A stretch of DNA of 64,000 nt, from positions 620,411 through 684,410 of the forward strand of contig NZ_LFIP02000002.1 of NCBI RefSeq assembly GCF_001189235.2, written 5' to 3'. This DNA is from Bradyrhizobium embrapense. GTDB taxonomy: Bacteria; Pseudomonadota; Alphaproteobacteria; Rhizobiales; Xanthobacteraceae. Made by a program: the position numbers and the translations under genes. The notes under the pieces are model-generated. The model made no database searches, was not told where the DNA came from, and saw nothing but the letters and a program-made list of their open reading frames with translations. This document shows, piece by piece, positions 49,501 to 57,648 of this stretch (position 1 is the first letter of the stretch; every line of letters begins with the position of its first letter).

Positions 49501-51729
49501 AGCACGGCGATCGGACCCAATGCCCAGGCCTCGGCGACGTCAAGCACGGCGATCGGCCAGAATGCGGCGGCCTCCGACGTTCAGGCGACCTCCCTCGGTG
49601 TCAATTCGAGTGCGGGAGCTGCGAATGCGCTCGCGCTCGGCGCCAATGCCAGCGCCGCGAACGCCGGCGCGGTCGCGCTCGGCTCCGGCAGCGTCACTGC
49701 CGCGGCGGTTCAAACCGGCAGCATGGTGATCGGCACCACCACCTATAGCTTCGCCGGCACCACCCCGCTCTCGACGATCAGCGTCGGCTCCGTCGGCAAC
49801 GAACGCACCATCACCAATGTCGCGGCGGGACGAGTCAGCAACGGCTCGACCGACGCGATCAACGGCTCGCAGCTGTTTGCCGCGACTTCGGCGATCGACA
49901 GCCTCTCGACTGTCGTCAACAACGGCCTGACGCATTATTACAGCTACAACGACGGCGGCACCCAGCAGGCCAACTACAACAACAACGGCGCGACCGGGGC
50001 CAACTCGATGGCGGCCGGCGTCGCCGCGTCGGCAACCGCAGCCAATTCCACCGCGCTCGGCTTCAACACCCAGGCGACGGTCGATGGCGGCGTTGCGATC
50101 GGTTCGGGCTCGATCTCAAACCGCGCGCTCGCGCCGGCGTCCGGCACGATCGGCGGCACCATCATTCCCTACAACACCACCGATCTCGCGTTGCTCGGCG
50201 CGGTGTCGGTCGGCAATGCGACGAGCTATCGCCAGATCACCAATGTGGCTGACGGCACCCAGTCGAGCGACGCGGTCACCGTGCGGCAGCTGACCGGCGC
50301 GCTGACCTCGTTTGCGACCACGACGACGAAATACTTCCACGCCAACTCGACGCTCGCCGACTCGCTCGCGGTCGGCAACAATTCCGTCGCGGTCGGACCT
50401 GCGACCGTGGTCAATGGCGACAACGGCATCGGCATGGGCTTTGGCGCAACCGTGGCGCAGACCGCGCCCGGCGGCATCGCGATCGGCCAGAATTCGGTGT
50501 CCAACTTCACCGATTCGATCGCATTCGGAACCAACGCGGCGGCCAACGGCATCCAGTCGGTGTCGATTGGCGCTGGAGCCCAGACCACCAACCCGACCAG
50601 CGTCGCACTCGGCCCGAATGCCAAGGCGACCGCGCAGGCCGGCGACGTCGCGCTCGGCGCCAATTCGACCACACAGGCGGTGGTCAAGACCGCCAGCACC
50701 ACGATCGCCGGCACCACCTACGACTTCGCCGGCACCAATCCGACCTCGACCGTCAGCGTCGGCAGCGCCGGTGCCGAGCGTACCATCACCAACGTGGCCG
50801 CGGGCCAGATCAGCTCGACCTCGACGGATGCGATCAACGGCTCGCAGCTCTGGGCCACCAACACCTCGCTCGCCGCGCTCTACACCACGGTCAGCAACAT
50901 CTCGACCGGCGGCGGCGGCGTGAAATATTTCCACGCCAATTCGACCGCGGCGGATTCCATTGCGACCGGTGCGGAGAGCGTCGCGATCGGACCGCGGTCG
51001 GTGGCGAGCGGTGCCAATGCGATCTCGATGGGCAACGGCTCGGCCGCGTCGGGCGACAATTCGGTCGCGATCGGCGCCGGCGCCAAGGCAACGGCGGCCA
51101 ACTCGCTGGCGCTCGGCGCGAACTCAACCACCACCGCCAATCTGAGCGATGCGGCCTATACGCCCGTCGTCGGCAAGAGCGTCGCGGGGGTTGCGACCGG
51201 CGAAGTGTCGGTCGGCTCGGCCGGCGCCGAACGCCGCGTCACCAATGTCGCCGCCGGCTCGGCCGCGACGGATGCGGTCAATGTCAGCCAGCTGCAGGCG
51301 GTTGCCAGTAGCTCGATCCGCTACGACACCGATGCCTCCGGCAACACCACCAACAAGGTGACGCTGAACAGCGGCAATGGCGGACCGGTGACGATCAGCA
51401 ACGTGGCGGCGGGTGTCGCCGGCACCGACGCGGTCAACGTCAACCAGCTCAACAGCGCGTTCCAGCAACTCAACGGCCAGATCGGCGAGGTGCGGCAGGA
51501 CGCCTGGCGCGCCGCCGCGATCGGCATGGCTGCGGCATCGCTGCGCTATGACGACCGGCCCGGCAAGATCAGCGCATCGGCCGGTGGCGGCGTCTGGCGC
51601 AGCCAGGGCGCGCTCGCCTTCGGTATCGGCTACACCAGCGAGAACGGCAAGCTGCGCACCAACGCGGCGGCAACCACCGCCGGCGGCGACTGGGGCGTCA
51701 GTGCCGGCGTGAGCCTGACGCTCAATTGA
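46537..51729 (+). CDS. Trimeric autotransporter adhesin (YadA-like)
   Basis: 1730 residues. The start is ATG 46537, set by AAAGGGG 8 bp upstream. A long basic/hydrophobic signal region (about 84 residues, LLVAIGGMTPQAAFA) leads to a collagen-like YadA head built from SxAxGxxxxA repeats (about 90-620). Seven neck motifs (TNVAAGxxSTDAINGSQL type; starts near 48556, 49138, 49804, 50230, 50779, 51235, 51391) follow, with three HANS motifs (YFHANST at 49285, 50332 and 50926). The C-terminal YadA anchor (about 1655-1730, VNQLNSAFQQLNGQIGEVRQ then an amphipathic barrel ending SAGVSLTLN) completes it. It is a surface adhesin, probably trimeric. Its stop overlaps the next TTG start. Confidence 0.96.
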   Translation: MVVARNSTESLKSQGRSGFVRSWVASSDAGSRSLRRRLLSVLRQSHRTLGVKRDRLGLGSLGVGGVVGALLVAIGGMTPQAAFAQVAIGNGVLSNPANCSNPTAATAGSTAMGCGANAAGANATAIGTGTNANGQNSLAIGDANTATGDGSIIVGYANSVNGLNAIGMGVFANATGVNALAIGGNAHATGAGSSAFGVNTTANGAAATAIGNGSSASGGSSLAIGFSAAASSPNGSGTAIGTSAKANAGTGGGSPIAIGVNANASGTAPSGFTFEAVALGTGSTATGAWSTSVGSSASATATGSSALGTSAAATGNQSTALGNGATASGQGASALGYTANASGATTIAIGSSAAASGTSAFAGGNLATASGNFAVALGNQAQALAAGGAVSIGSGAIVGGTATGGIAVGNNASSTGVSAAALGVGASASGGNASALGTQAQATGTYATAIGSGGTTVSTRVIASGAGSVALGGNSTAGANASGNNAIAIGGQAAASAVSAIALGTNAAASSTNAVAVGTNSVATGGQAVSIGANNTAFGNGAVAIGDPSYASGTGAFTGGANNIANSDGTASATAANQANGAVAIGNNNKAIGQGSVALGNGSTAGAGGLAGNIALGDGATAAAKSGDVALGSGSVTAAAVGTPNAVINGITYSGFAGTTPGSTVSVGAVGAERTITNVAAGRISTSSTDAINGSQLYSVANTLSSQITAGAIHDYSVNSVSTGTDTNYNNAGATGANALAAGVSAAASGVDAVAVGYIAKATGQFSTAVGPNAQASATSSTAVGQNAAASDAQATSLGVNSSAGAANALALGANANASNAGAIALGSGSVTSAAVNTPNTVINGTTYSFAGTTALSTVSVGALGAERTITNVAAGRLSNSSTDAINGSQLFATNQAVDSLANTVNNINVGGGIKYFHANSTLADSSAVGTDSVAIGPVSTATGTNAISVGNASAASGNNAIAAGYQSTASALDAVALGYISKATGQFSTAIGPNAQASATSSTAIGQNAAASDVQATSLGVNSSAGAANALALGANASAANAGAVALGSGSVTAAAVQTGSMVIGTTTYSFAGTTPLSTISVGSVGNERTITNVAAGRVSNGSTDAINGSQLFAATSAIDSLSTVVNNGLTHYYSYNDGGTQQANYNNNGATGANSMAAGVAASATAANSTALGFNTQATVDGGVAIGSGSISNRALAPASGTIGGTIIPYNTTDLALLGAVSVGNATSYRQITNVADGTQSSDAVTVRQLTGALTSFATTTTKYFHANSTLADSLAVGNNSVAVGPATVVNGDNGIGMGFGATVAQTAPGGIAIGQNSVSNFTDSIAFGTNAAANGIQSVSIGAGAQTTNPTSVALGPNAKATAQAGDVALGANSTTQAVVKTASTTIAGTTYDFAGTNPTSTVSVGSAGAERTITNVAAGQISSTSTDAINGSQLWATNTSLAALYTTVSNISTGGGGVKYFHANSTAADSIATGAESVAIGPRSVASGANAISMGNGSAASGDNSVAIGAGAKATAANSLALGANSTTTANLSDAAYTPVVGKSVAGVATGEVSVGSAGAERRVTNVAAGSAATDAVNVSQLQAVASSSIRYDTDASGNTTNKVTLNSGNGGPVTISNVAAGVAGTDAVNVNQLNSAFQQLNGQIGEVRQDAWRAAAIGMAAASLRYDDRPGKISASAGGGVWRSQGALAFGIGYTSENGKLRTNAAATTAGGDWGVSAGVSLTLN
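48781..49896 (+). repeat. Tandem in-gene duplication in the adhesin (period 666 bp)
   Basis: Two copies of a ~450-bp block (about 48781-49230 and 49447-49896) are offset by 666 bp (222 codons). They encode GYIxKATGQFSTAxGPNAQA through xERTITNVAAGRxSNxSTDAINGSQLFA. Many third-base differences separate the copies, so the duplication is not recent. It is a plausible site of length variation between strains. Confidence 0.8.
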
Positions 51730-52304
51730 CGCTGACGGCGACGAGGCGGCTGGCGTGTCTGGCTTTTGCGATCTGGCTCGGTGCGGCGGCGAGCGCCGCC
51801 GCACAGGGCGCGCCGCCAGCTGCCTACAGCGTGAAGCCGTCCGACGTCGTGGTGCCGGAAGGCGAGACGCTCGGCGAGTTCAGGCGGATGATCCAGCCGT
51901 TCAAGAACTGGACCCTGATCTGCGACGAGAGTCTCAAATCCAAGCGCCGCGTCTGCAACGTCACGCAGTCGATCGTCAACGCGCAGGGCGCGGTCGCCTT
52001 CAACTGGTCGCTGATTGCGACCGCCGACGGCAAGCCGCTGATGGCGATGCGGATTCCCGCAGCCGCTGGCGTCGGCGCGCAGATCGAGCTCGCGATGGGC
52101 GATAGTCCCGACCGCATCGTCGCGCAGACCGATCGCTGCGACGCCAATTTCTGCTTTGCCACGGTCGCGATCGGCAATGTGCTGAGGCGGCACATCCGGG
52201 CGGCGACGCCGTGCCTTGTGTCCTATCAGCTTCCGCAAGCAGGGCCGATCGTGCTGGAAGCGCCGCTCGATGGACTGTCCGGTGTGCTGGCGAAACTGAA
52301 ATGA
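51726..52304 (+). CDS. IalB (invasion-associated locus B) family periplasmic protein
   Basis: A 192-residue protein beginning with TTG at 51726, whose TTGA overlaps the adhesin stop. A signal peptide (RRLACLAFAIWLGAAASAAAQG) is followed by VKPSDVVVPEGETLGEFRRM. The IalB core carries IQPFKNWTLICDE, KRRVCNVTQSI, AQTDRCDANFCFAT, ATPCLVSY (five Cys after the signal). IalB family proteins are periplasmic or surface-linked factors first tied to host-cell invasion in Bartonella; their biochemistry is unknown. Coupling to the adhesin suggests a shared role, for example a folding or export aid. Confidence 0.9.
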   Translation: MTLTATRRLACLAFAIWLGAAASAAAQGAPPAAYSVKPSDVVVPEGETLGEFRRMIQPFKNWTLICDESLKSKRRVCNVTQSIVNAQGAVAFNWSLIATADGKPLMAMRIPAAAGVGAQIELAMGDSPDRIVAQTDRCDANFCFATVAIGNVLRRHIRAATPCLVSYQLPQAGPIVLEAPLDGLSGVLAKLK

Positions 52305-52383
52305 AGCGAGGTCGGACATGCGGATGAGGAATTCCGGCATCCGGCTCGAAACTGAAGTGCGAAGTGAAAAGGACGGATTGTCG

Positions 52384-53067
52384 ATGCGGCGCACCCTTGG
52401 ATTGATCTTTGTTGCGGTCGTCGTGGCCGCGCTCGGTGCTGCCGGCGTCGTGGTCTACGCGCAGCAAACGCAACCTGCACCCTTGCAGCCGGCCGCACCT
52501 GCACCGGCCAAGAAGCCTGCCGCCGCTGCGAAGCCACAGCCGCACAAGTCGCAGCCGCGCCCGCAGGAGGCGCAGACGCCAGCGGCAGCCGCGGCATCCG
52601 TTCCACAGCAGCAGGCGGGGCAGCAGCCGACCGTGTTCGACGATCATGCGCGGCAGGGCAACATCGCGACCTGCGCCAATCTGTTCGGGCTGCTCGGCCG
52701 CGGTCTTGCGACCAACTCCAACTACACCGCGCAGTCGCAGTGGGATGCCAAGGCCGGCAATTCGCATTCGGTGCAGTCGCTGGTCGCACTCGCACCCAAC
52801 CAGGCGCCGCAGGGCAGCGCTGCCCAGCGCGCCGCCGGCATCGTGTTTGCCGCGCCGGTCGGGTCGTCCTGCGAGGGCAATCTGGTGCGGGTAACGCCGA
52901 GCGCGGAAAGCTGCCCGACGGTTGCAGCCGAACTCGCCAAGCTCAACGGGCAAAGCGGCGCGCTCGGTGACCTCGCGACGATCGCGCTGCCGAACGGCGC
53001 GCAGGTGGTGCTGATTCCGTTCGGCAACGCCTGCGTCGCGGTGACCGCGCTCCGGGTCGCCGGATAG
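52384..53067 (+). CDS. Membrane-anchored Cys-containing protein, third gene of adhesin operon
   Basis: A 227-residue protein. One N-terminal helix (TLGLIFVAVVVAALGAAGVVVYA) is followed by a Pro/Ala/Gln-rich linker (about 28-105) and a ~120-residue C-terminal domain with four Cys (TCANL, SSCEGN, ESCPTV, NACVAV) likely to form two disulfides. RBS AAGGACGG fits ATG 52384. No family is recognised. It lies 79 bp after the IalB gene, same strand, and its periplasmic topology matches a role alongside the adhesin and IalB protein. Confidence 0.72.
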   Translation: MRRTLGLIFVAVVVAALGAAGVVVYAQQTQPAPLQPAAPAPAKKPAAAAKPQPHKSQPRPQEAQTPAAAAASVPQQQAGQQPTVFDDHARQGNIATCANLFGLLGRGLATNSNYTAQSQWDAKAGNSHSVQSLVALAPNQAPQGSAAQRAAGIVFAAPVGSSCEGNLVRVTPSAESCPTVAAELAKLNGQSGALGDLATIALPNGAQVVLIPFGNACVAVTALRVAG

Positions 53068-53098
53068 CGCGGCGCTGTCGCATCGTGACGGCGTTCGA

Positions 53099-53839
53099 TC
53101 AGAGAACGTAGCCGCCGTCGATGGTGATGCTGGTGCCCGTGATCAGGCTCGCGCTGCTGCTGGCCAGGAAGCAGACGGCCGATGCGACATCGTCCGGACT
53201 GTTCAGGCGGCGCAATGGAATCCTCTCCTTCAGCCAATCGGCCATGCCGGCGGTCATGTCGGTTTCCGTCGGTCCCGGCTGCAGATTGTTGACCGTGATC
53301 TGCCGCGGGGCCAAATCGAGTGCTGCGGTCTTCACGAGTGACGCGACCGCGGCCTTCGTCATTGCATAGGCGCTGCCGCCGGCGGCGCCGGTCCTGATTG
53401 CCGTATTGCTCCCGATGGTGATGATCCGCCCGCCGTCACGCATGGCGGCGGTGGAGGCCTGCATCGCCAGGAACACGCCGCGAATGTTCACATTGAGCAG
53501 CAGATCGAGATCGTCGGGATTGAACGACTCGATCGATCCGAGGCGAAGCACGCCGGCATTGATGACCGCGACGTCGAGCAGTCCGAGTTGATCGGTGGCC
53601 TCCGCGACGGCGCGCTGGATCGCGGCGGGATCGCCGCTGTCGGCGTGGATCGCGATTGCCTTGCCTCCCGCTCCGGATACTGCGTCGCATACCTCGCGCG
53701 CCTTGTCGGGCCTGCTCACATAGGTGAGGGCGACCGAGAACTTCTCCGCCGCGAGGCGCTTGGCGATCGCGGCGCCGATCCCCCGGGAGCCCCCGAATAT
53801 GAGGGCGGTGCGTGGGTTATCCGATACTGGGTCAGTCAT
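53099..53839 (-). CDS. Short-chain dehydrogenase/reductase
   Basis: A 246-residue SDR (classical). The cofactor motif is GGSRGIGAAIAKRL, NAGVLRLG gives N-A-G, and the catalytic Ser is within ITIGSNTAIRTG, Tyr/Lys in SAYAMTKAAVAS. Arg after beta-2 (TYVSRPDKA) favours NADPH. The C-terminus SLITGTSITIDGGYVL matches the FabG-like group. RBS AAGGAAG before ATG 53839. It is next to a TetR repressor and a palindromic operator in front of it. Substrate unknown. Confidence 0.9.
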   Translation of the reverse strand: MTDPVSDNPRTALIFGGSRGIGAAIAKRLAAEKFSVALTYVSRPDKAREVCDAVSGAGGKAIAIHADSGDPAAIQRAVAEATDQLGLLDVAVINAGVLRLGSIESFNPDDLDLLLNVNIRGVFLAMQASTAAMRDGGRIITIGSNTAIRTGAAGGSAYAMTKAAVASLVKTAALDLAPRQITVNNLQPGPTETDMTAGMADWLKERIPLRRLNSPDDVASAVCFLASSSASLITGTSITIDGGYVL

Positions 53840-53859
53840 TTCCGTGCTTCCTTTCTTAT

Positions 53860-53875
53860 TGGAATGTTCATTCCA
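53860..53875. promoter_or_regulatory. TetR-type operator upstream of the SDR gene
   Basis: A perfect palindrome TGGAATG-TT-CATTCCA (16 bp) lies 20 bp upstream of the SDR start. A degenerate half-site (TTGGAATGATC) occurs near the TetR start at about 54478-54490, so the TetR protein could also control itself. Confidence 0.7.
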
Positions 53876-53891
53876 GAATAGGCCAAAAAAA

Positions 53892-54458
53892 TTACACGAG
53901 GGCCCGCATCGCCAACTGTCCGAGTGCCCGCAGCCGCCGCTGTCCGGCGCCACCACGGGCGGCGATCCGGATGCCTGCGAACGATGCGTGGAGGAATTCG
54001 GTCGCGCTCGACGGATCGATTTCGGCTGCCACGTCTCCCTGCGCCTGAGCTTCGCGGATTCGCGCCACGATCGCTTTGCTCAGAGCGCGTCCCGCATTGT
54101 CACGAATAGTCGCAAGCTCGGGCTTGCCGGTGCCGAATTCGCAGATCGAATTGACGCCCAGACACGCCTCCGCTGCGTCATCCACCACGCGCTCGACCAT
54201 GGCGCGAAGGCCGTCGACCGCGCGCGGCTGGCTTGCGAGGGCTGACAAATGTGCCGCGGTCTCTCGGGCGGCATAGCGCTGCACTGCGGCGAGATACAGC
54301 TGCCACTTGTCGCCGAACGTGTCGTAAAGGCTTTGCCGGCCGATGCCGAGCGTTCGCACTAGCATTTCGGCCGACGTGCCCTCGTAGCCGTGCTCGCGGA
54401 ATACGCGGATCGCGGCATCGAGCGCCTCTTCTGCAATGAATTCCTTTGGTCGTGCCAT
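53892..54458 (-). CDS. TetR-family transcriptional regulator
   Basis: A 188-residue protein. The HTH is in ALDAAIRVFREHGYEGTSAEMLVRTLGIGRQSLYDTFGDKWQLYLAA (residues ~12-55). The ligand domain has a C-terminal TetR_C fold. ATG 54458 (MARPKEF) is used; the frame up to 54776 is not. It lies directly upstream of the SDR gene on the same strand; with the operator in between, it is likely an autoregulated repressor released by the SDR substrate or product. Confidence 0.93.
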   Translation of the reverse strand: MARPKEFIAEEALDAAIRVFREHGYEGTSAEMLVRTLGIGRQSLYDTFGDKWQLYLAAVQRYAARETAAHLSALASQPRAVDGLRAMVERVVDDAAEACLGVNSICEFGTGKPELATIRDNAGRALSKAIVARIREAQAQGDVAAEIDPSSATEFLHASFAGIRIAARGGAGQRRLRALGQLAMRALV

Positions 54459-54644
54459 TGTTTGGCAATGACAGATTTGGAATGATCGGTCGAGAACCGC
54501 TGACATCACGGTCCCATGCGCAATCCTCCGCAACTGCCCGCTAACATCTTGGCGATCAGCGATCAAAGGGCTGGATTTCTGGCGCCGGATCGTCAATTCT
54601 GATTTGGAACTTACCATCCGTGCCAAACGCGGAGGAGATGTCCC

Positions 54645-55517
54645 ATGGAGGAAGCGCGTCCGGAGCGGTTTGTCCGCGAGGTCGGCGGTGAGCTGGTGTC
54701 GTCCGTCATCGCGCGGTCGGAGCCGATCAGGGTCGAGCTGCTCAGGCGGACCTCGCGGCCGCGCATGAACTGGCACTTCCGGCAGCCTGAACTGACGTTG
54801 TTCTGGTTCCGCAACGGCTGCTCGCGGTTGCAGGCCACGATCGACGGCCGTCCGGTCGAATATGAGTTCTCCAGGGCGGCCAACCTCGCGCTGTTCCCGG
54901 CCGGTACCGAGATCGAGGGCGAGTGGTCGGTCGGCCCGGCATTCGACTATGTCGTCGTTTTCCTCGACCCGAAATTCGTGCAGAGCCGTCTCAACGGCTT
55001 GATCGAAACATCAGCGATTGCGTTCGGCCATGACCAGCTCTGCCGCGGTCTCTCCGAGCTTTGCCAGGAAGCGGCCACGCCGGACAATCTGTTCGATCTG
55101 TTCGCCGAAGGCTGGGCCAGCCAGGCGCTGGCCCATATGGCGCGGCTCTCGCGCGTTGCAGAACCCGCGAAGGCGCCGAGCCGTGGCGGACTGCCGGCGC
55201 TCAAGCTGCGGCGGATCGAAGAATTCGTCAGGGCCAATCTTGGCGAGACGATCTCGTTGTCGGCACTGTCAGATGTTGCCGGTCTCAGCAAGCGGCATTT
55301 CCTGCGCGCGTTCCAGGAGAGCATGGGCACCAGCCCGCATCGCTATGTGCTTGGCCTGCGCATCGAGGTCGCCAAGCGCCGGCTCAGCGACACCGACGAG
55401 AGCCTGACCAGCATCGCGTTGGCGTCGGGGTTCAGCCACGCCCAGCATTTCTCGTCGACGTTCAGGCAAGTCACGGGCGTCAGTCCGTCGGTATTCCGGC
55501 AGCAGGGCCGGGCGTGA
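54645..55517 (+). CDS. AraC-family transcriptional regulator
   Basis: A 290-residue protein. The N-terminal cupin-like ligand domain has WHFRQPELTLFWFRNGCSRLQ and AANLALFPAGTEIEGEW. The C-terminal HTHs (about 185-285) are LSALSDVAGLSKRHFLRAFQE and LTSIALASGFSHAQHFSSTFRQVTGVSPSVFR. RBS GGAGGAG before ATG 54645. It is followed in the same direction by CoA-transferase, SDR and GST genes, so it is a candidate activator of that catabolic group. Confidence 0.93.
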   Translation: MEEARPERFVREVGGELVSSVIARSEPIRVELLRRTSRPRMNWHFRQPELTLFWFRNGCSRLQATIDGRPVEYEFSRAANLALFPAGTEIEGEWSVGPAFDYVVVFLDPKFVQSRLNGLIETSAIAFGHDQLCRGLSELCQEAATPDNLFDLFAEGWASQALAHMARLSRVAEPAKAPSRGGLPALKLRRIEEFVRANLGETISLSALSDVAGLSKRHFLRAFQESMGTSPHRYVLGLRIEVAKRRLSDTDESLTSIALASGFSHAQHFSSTFRQVTGVSPSVFRQQGRA

Positions 55518-55638
55518 GTTTCGGCGCTTTTTTGCAAGTCGAGGCGCTTTCCAGCAAGCGCCGGCGGGCCCGTCCATCGTATGCCGAGGTTGCGCGCAAG
55601 GCTTGGTCGCGTCCGCGCATTGGAGAAGGAAGCAAAGC

Positions 55639-56835
55639 ATGCCAGGGCCATTGGCGGGAGTTCGCGTACTTGATCTGACCGGTGTCGTTTCCGGTCCGTT
55701 CGCGACGATGTTCCTGGCCGATCAGGGCGCGGACGTCCTGAAAGTCGAACCGATCGGCGGCGACATCACCCGCCGCAGCCGGGCCAATGTCGACAAGACC
55801 GGCGAGTTCTCGGCGCTGTTCATCTCGTCGAACCGCGGCAAGCGTTCGCTCTCGATCGACATGAAGACGGATGCCGGCCGGGACGTGCTGAGCAAGCTGG
55901 TGATGCAGTCCGACGTGCTGGTGCAGAATTTCCGGCCCGGCACGATGGAACGTCTCGGGCTCGGTCCGGACCAGGTGCGCAGGAAGAATCCGCGGCTGAT
56001 CTATGTCTCGATCAGCGGCGTCGGCGAAGACGGGCCTTACGCCAAGAAGCGCGTCTACGATCCGATCGTGCAGGCCCTGTCGGGCTTCTGCGATATCCAG
56101 GCGCAGCCGGTGACCAACCGTCCGCAGATGATCCGGACCATCGTGGCCGACAAGACCACGGCGGTCTATGCCGCGCAGGCGATCACCGCGGCGCTCTACG
56201 CGCGGGAAAAATCCGGCAGCGGCCAGCACATCCAGGTGGCGATGCTCGACGCGATGATCGCCTATCTCTGGCCGGAAGGCATGATGCAGTACACGGTGGT
56301 TGGCCGGGAACAGGCGACGGCGGATCCGAACGATCGTCCCGATCTCGTGTTCCAGACCTCGGACGGATACCTCACTTGCGGAACGATCTCCGACTCCGAA
56401 TGGCAGGGCTTCTGCAAAGCTACCGGCGACCCGGAGCTTGCCAGAGATGAACGCTTCGCCACGCCAGCGTCGCGCTCGGTCAACGCGACGGCGCGCATCA
56501 ACAAGATGCAGGACTATATCGGCAGGCACACCACCGCCGAATGGCTGGCTCGGCTCGATGCGGCCGACGTGCCCTGCGCGCCGATCCTCAGGCGCGGCGA
56601 AATCATTGCCAACGAGCAGGTGGTCGCTCGTGGGCTGATCGCCGAGCTGGAGCAGCCCGGCGTCGGCACCGTGCGGCAGCCGAAGCCTGCGGCGCGGTTC
56701 GAGGTCGACGCCGCCGCGATCGGCGGCCCGGCCCCGCGCATCGGCCAGCATACCAGGCAGGTACTGCGCGATCTCGGTTACGGCGAAGCCGTCATCGCAG
56801 AGATGATCGAGCAGAAGGCCGTGCGCGCGGTCTGA
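55639..56835 (+). CDS. Type III (CaiB/BaiF) CoA-transferase
   Basis: A 398-residue enzyme. MPGPLAGVRVLDLTGVVSGP, DQGADVLKVEPIGGD, SSNRGKRSLSIDMKTDAGRD and QNFRPGTMERLGLG are family signatures. AMLDAMIAYLWPEG carries the probable catalytic Asp. It moves CoA from a donor acyl-CoA to a carboxylic acid. RBS GGAGAAGGA before ATG 55639. It may be the entry step for an acid in a small pathway with the following SDR and GST genes. Confidence 0.92.
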   Translation: MPGPLAGVRVLDLTGVVSGPFATMFLADQGADVLKVEPIGGDITRRSRANVDKTGEFSALFISSNRGKRSLSIDMKTDAGRDVLSKLVMQSDVLVQNFRPGTMERLGLGPDQVRRKNPRLIYVSISGVGEDGPYAKKRVYDPIVQALSGFCDIQAQPVTNRPQMIRTIVADKTTAVYAAQAITAALYAREKSGSGQHIQVAMLDAMIAYLWPEGMMQYTVVGREQATADPNDRPDLVFQTSDGYLTCGTISDSEWQGFCKATGDPELARDERFATPASRSVNATARINKMQDYIGRHTTAEWLARLDAADVPCAPILRRGEIIANEQVVARGLIAELEQPGVGTVRQPKPAARFEVDAAAIGGPAPRIGQHTRQVLRDLGYGEAVIAEMIEQKAVRAV

Positions 56836-56900
56836 GCGACCACGCGACGCAACGTCACCATTGCTGAACCAAAACAACCGCCGTCGGTGGGAGATGCCCT

Positions 56901-57644
56901 ATGGCCGAGACGAACAAGACTGCTTTGCTGGTTGGCGCGGGCGATGCGATCGGCGCCGCGGTGGCGCGGCGCTTCGCCGCCGGCGGCTACACCGTCTGCA
57001 TCGCACGGCGCGATGCGGCAAAGTCGGGCGCGCTGGTGGAGGAGCTGACCGGTGCCGGAAGCCAGTTGCATGCGTTCAGCGTCGACGCACGGCGCGAGAG
57101 TGAGGTGCAGGAGCTGTGCGAGCGGGTCGAACGCGAAATCGGGCCGATCGAGGTCTGCCTGTTCAATGCCGGCTCGAACGTCAAGAAGGAGCTGCACGAG
57201 ACCAGCGAAAAGCTGTTCTTCAAGGCCTGGGAGCTCGCCTGCTTCGCCGGCTTCCTGGTCGGGCGCGAGGCGACACGGCATATGCTGCGGCATGGCCGCG
57301 GCACCATGCTGTTCACCGGCGCGACCGCGAGCGTGCGTGGCAGCAGCGGCTTTGCGGCGTTCGCGTCCGCCAAGTTCGGCCTGCGCGCAGTCGCCCAGGC
57401 GATGGCGCGCGAGCTCGGGCCGAAGAACATCCATGTCGCGCATCTGTTGATCGATGCCGGCGTCGACAGCCCGGCCATCCACCAGCGGATGAAGGCCGCC
57501 ACGGGCATCGATGCGACGGCGATCCCGCCGGATTCCTTGACGCGCACGTCCTCGATCGCTGAGGCCTATTGGTTCGTGCACCAGCAGAGCCGCGACGGCT
57601 GGAGCCATGAACTCGATCTGCGTCCTTCCGTCGAGAAATGGTGA
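56901..57644 (+). CDS. SDR-family protein with Phe in place of the catalytic Tyr
   Basis: A 247-residue Rossmann protein. The cofactor motif is altered to VGAGDAIGAAVARRF and FNAGSNVKKE gives the NAG motif. The usual S...YxxxK is GATASVRGSSGFAAFASAK, where Phe154 replaces Tyr while Lys158 remains. The rest follows classical SDRs. It is either non-catalytic or uses a different acid. It is in the same direction as the CoA-transferase with a 65-bp gap, and 4 bp before the GST. Confidence 0.88.
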   Translation: MAETNKTALLVGAGDAIGAAVARRFAAGGYTVCIARRDAAKSGALVEELTGAGSQLHAFSVDARRESEVQELCERVEREIGPIEVCLFNAGSNVKKELHETSEKLFFKAWELACFAGFLVGREATRHMLRHGRGTMLFTGATASVRGSSGFAAFASAKFGLRAVAQAMARELGPKNIHVAHLLIDAGVDSPAIHQRMKAATGIDATAIPPDSLTRTSSIAEAYWFVHQQSRDGWSHELDLRPSVEKW

Positions 57645-57648
57645 CACC

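Noticed and set aside
47000..51300. CRISPR-like or satellite repeat array
   Set aside because: The repetition is protein-level (head and neck repeats of the adhesin), in frame and imperfect, not a direct-repeat/spacer array.
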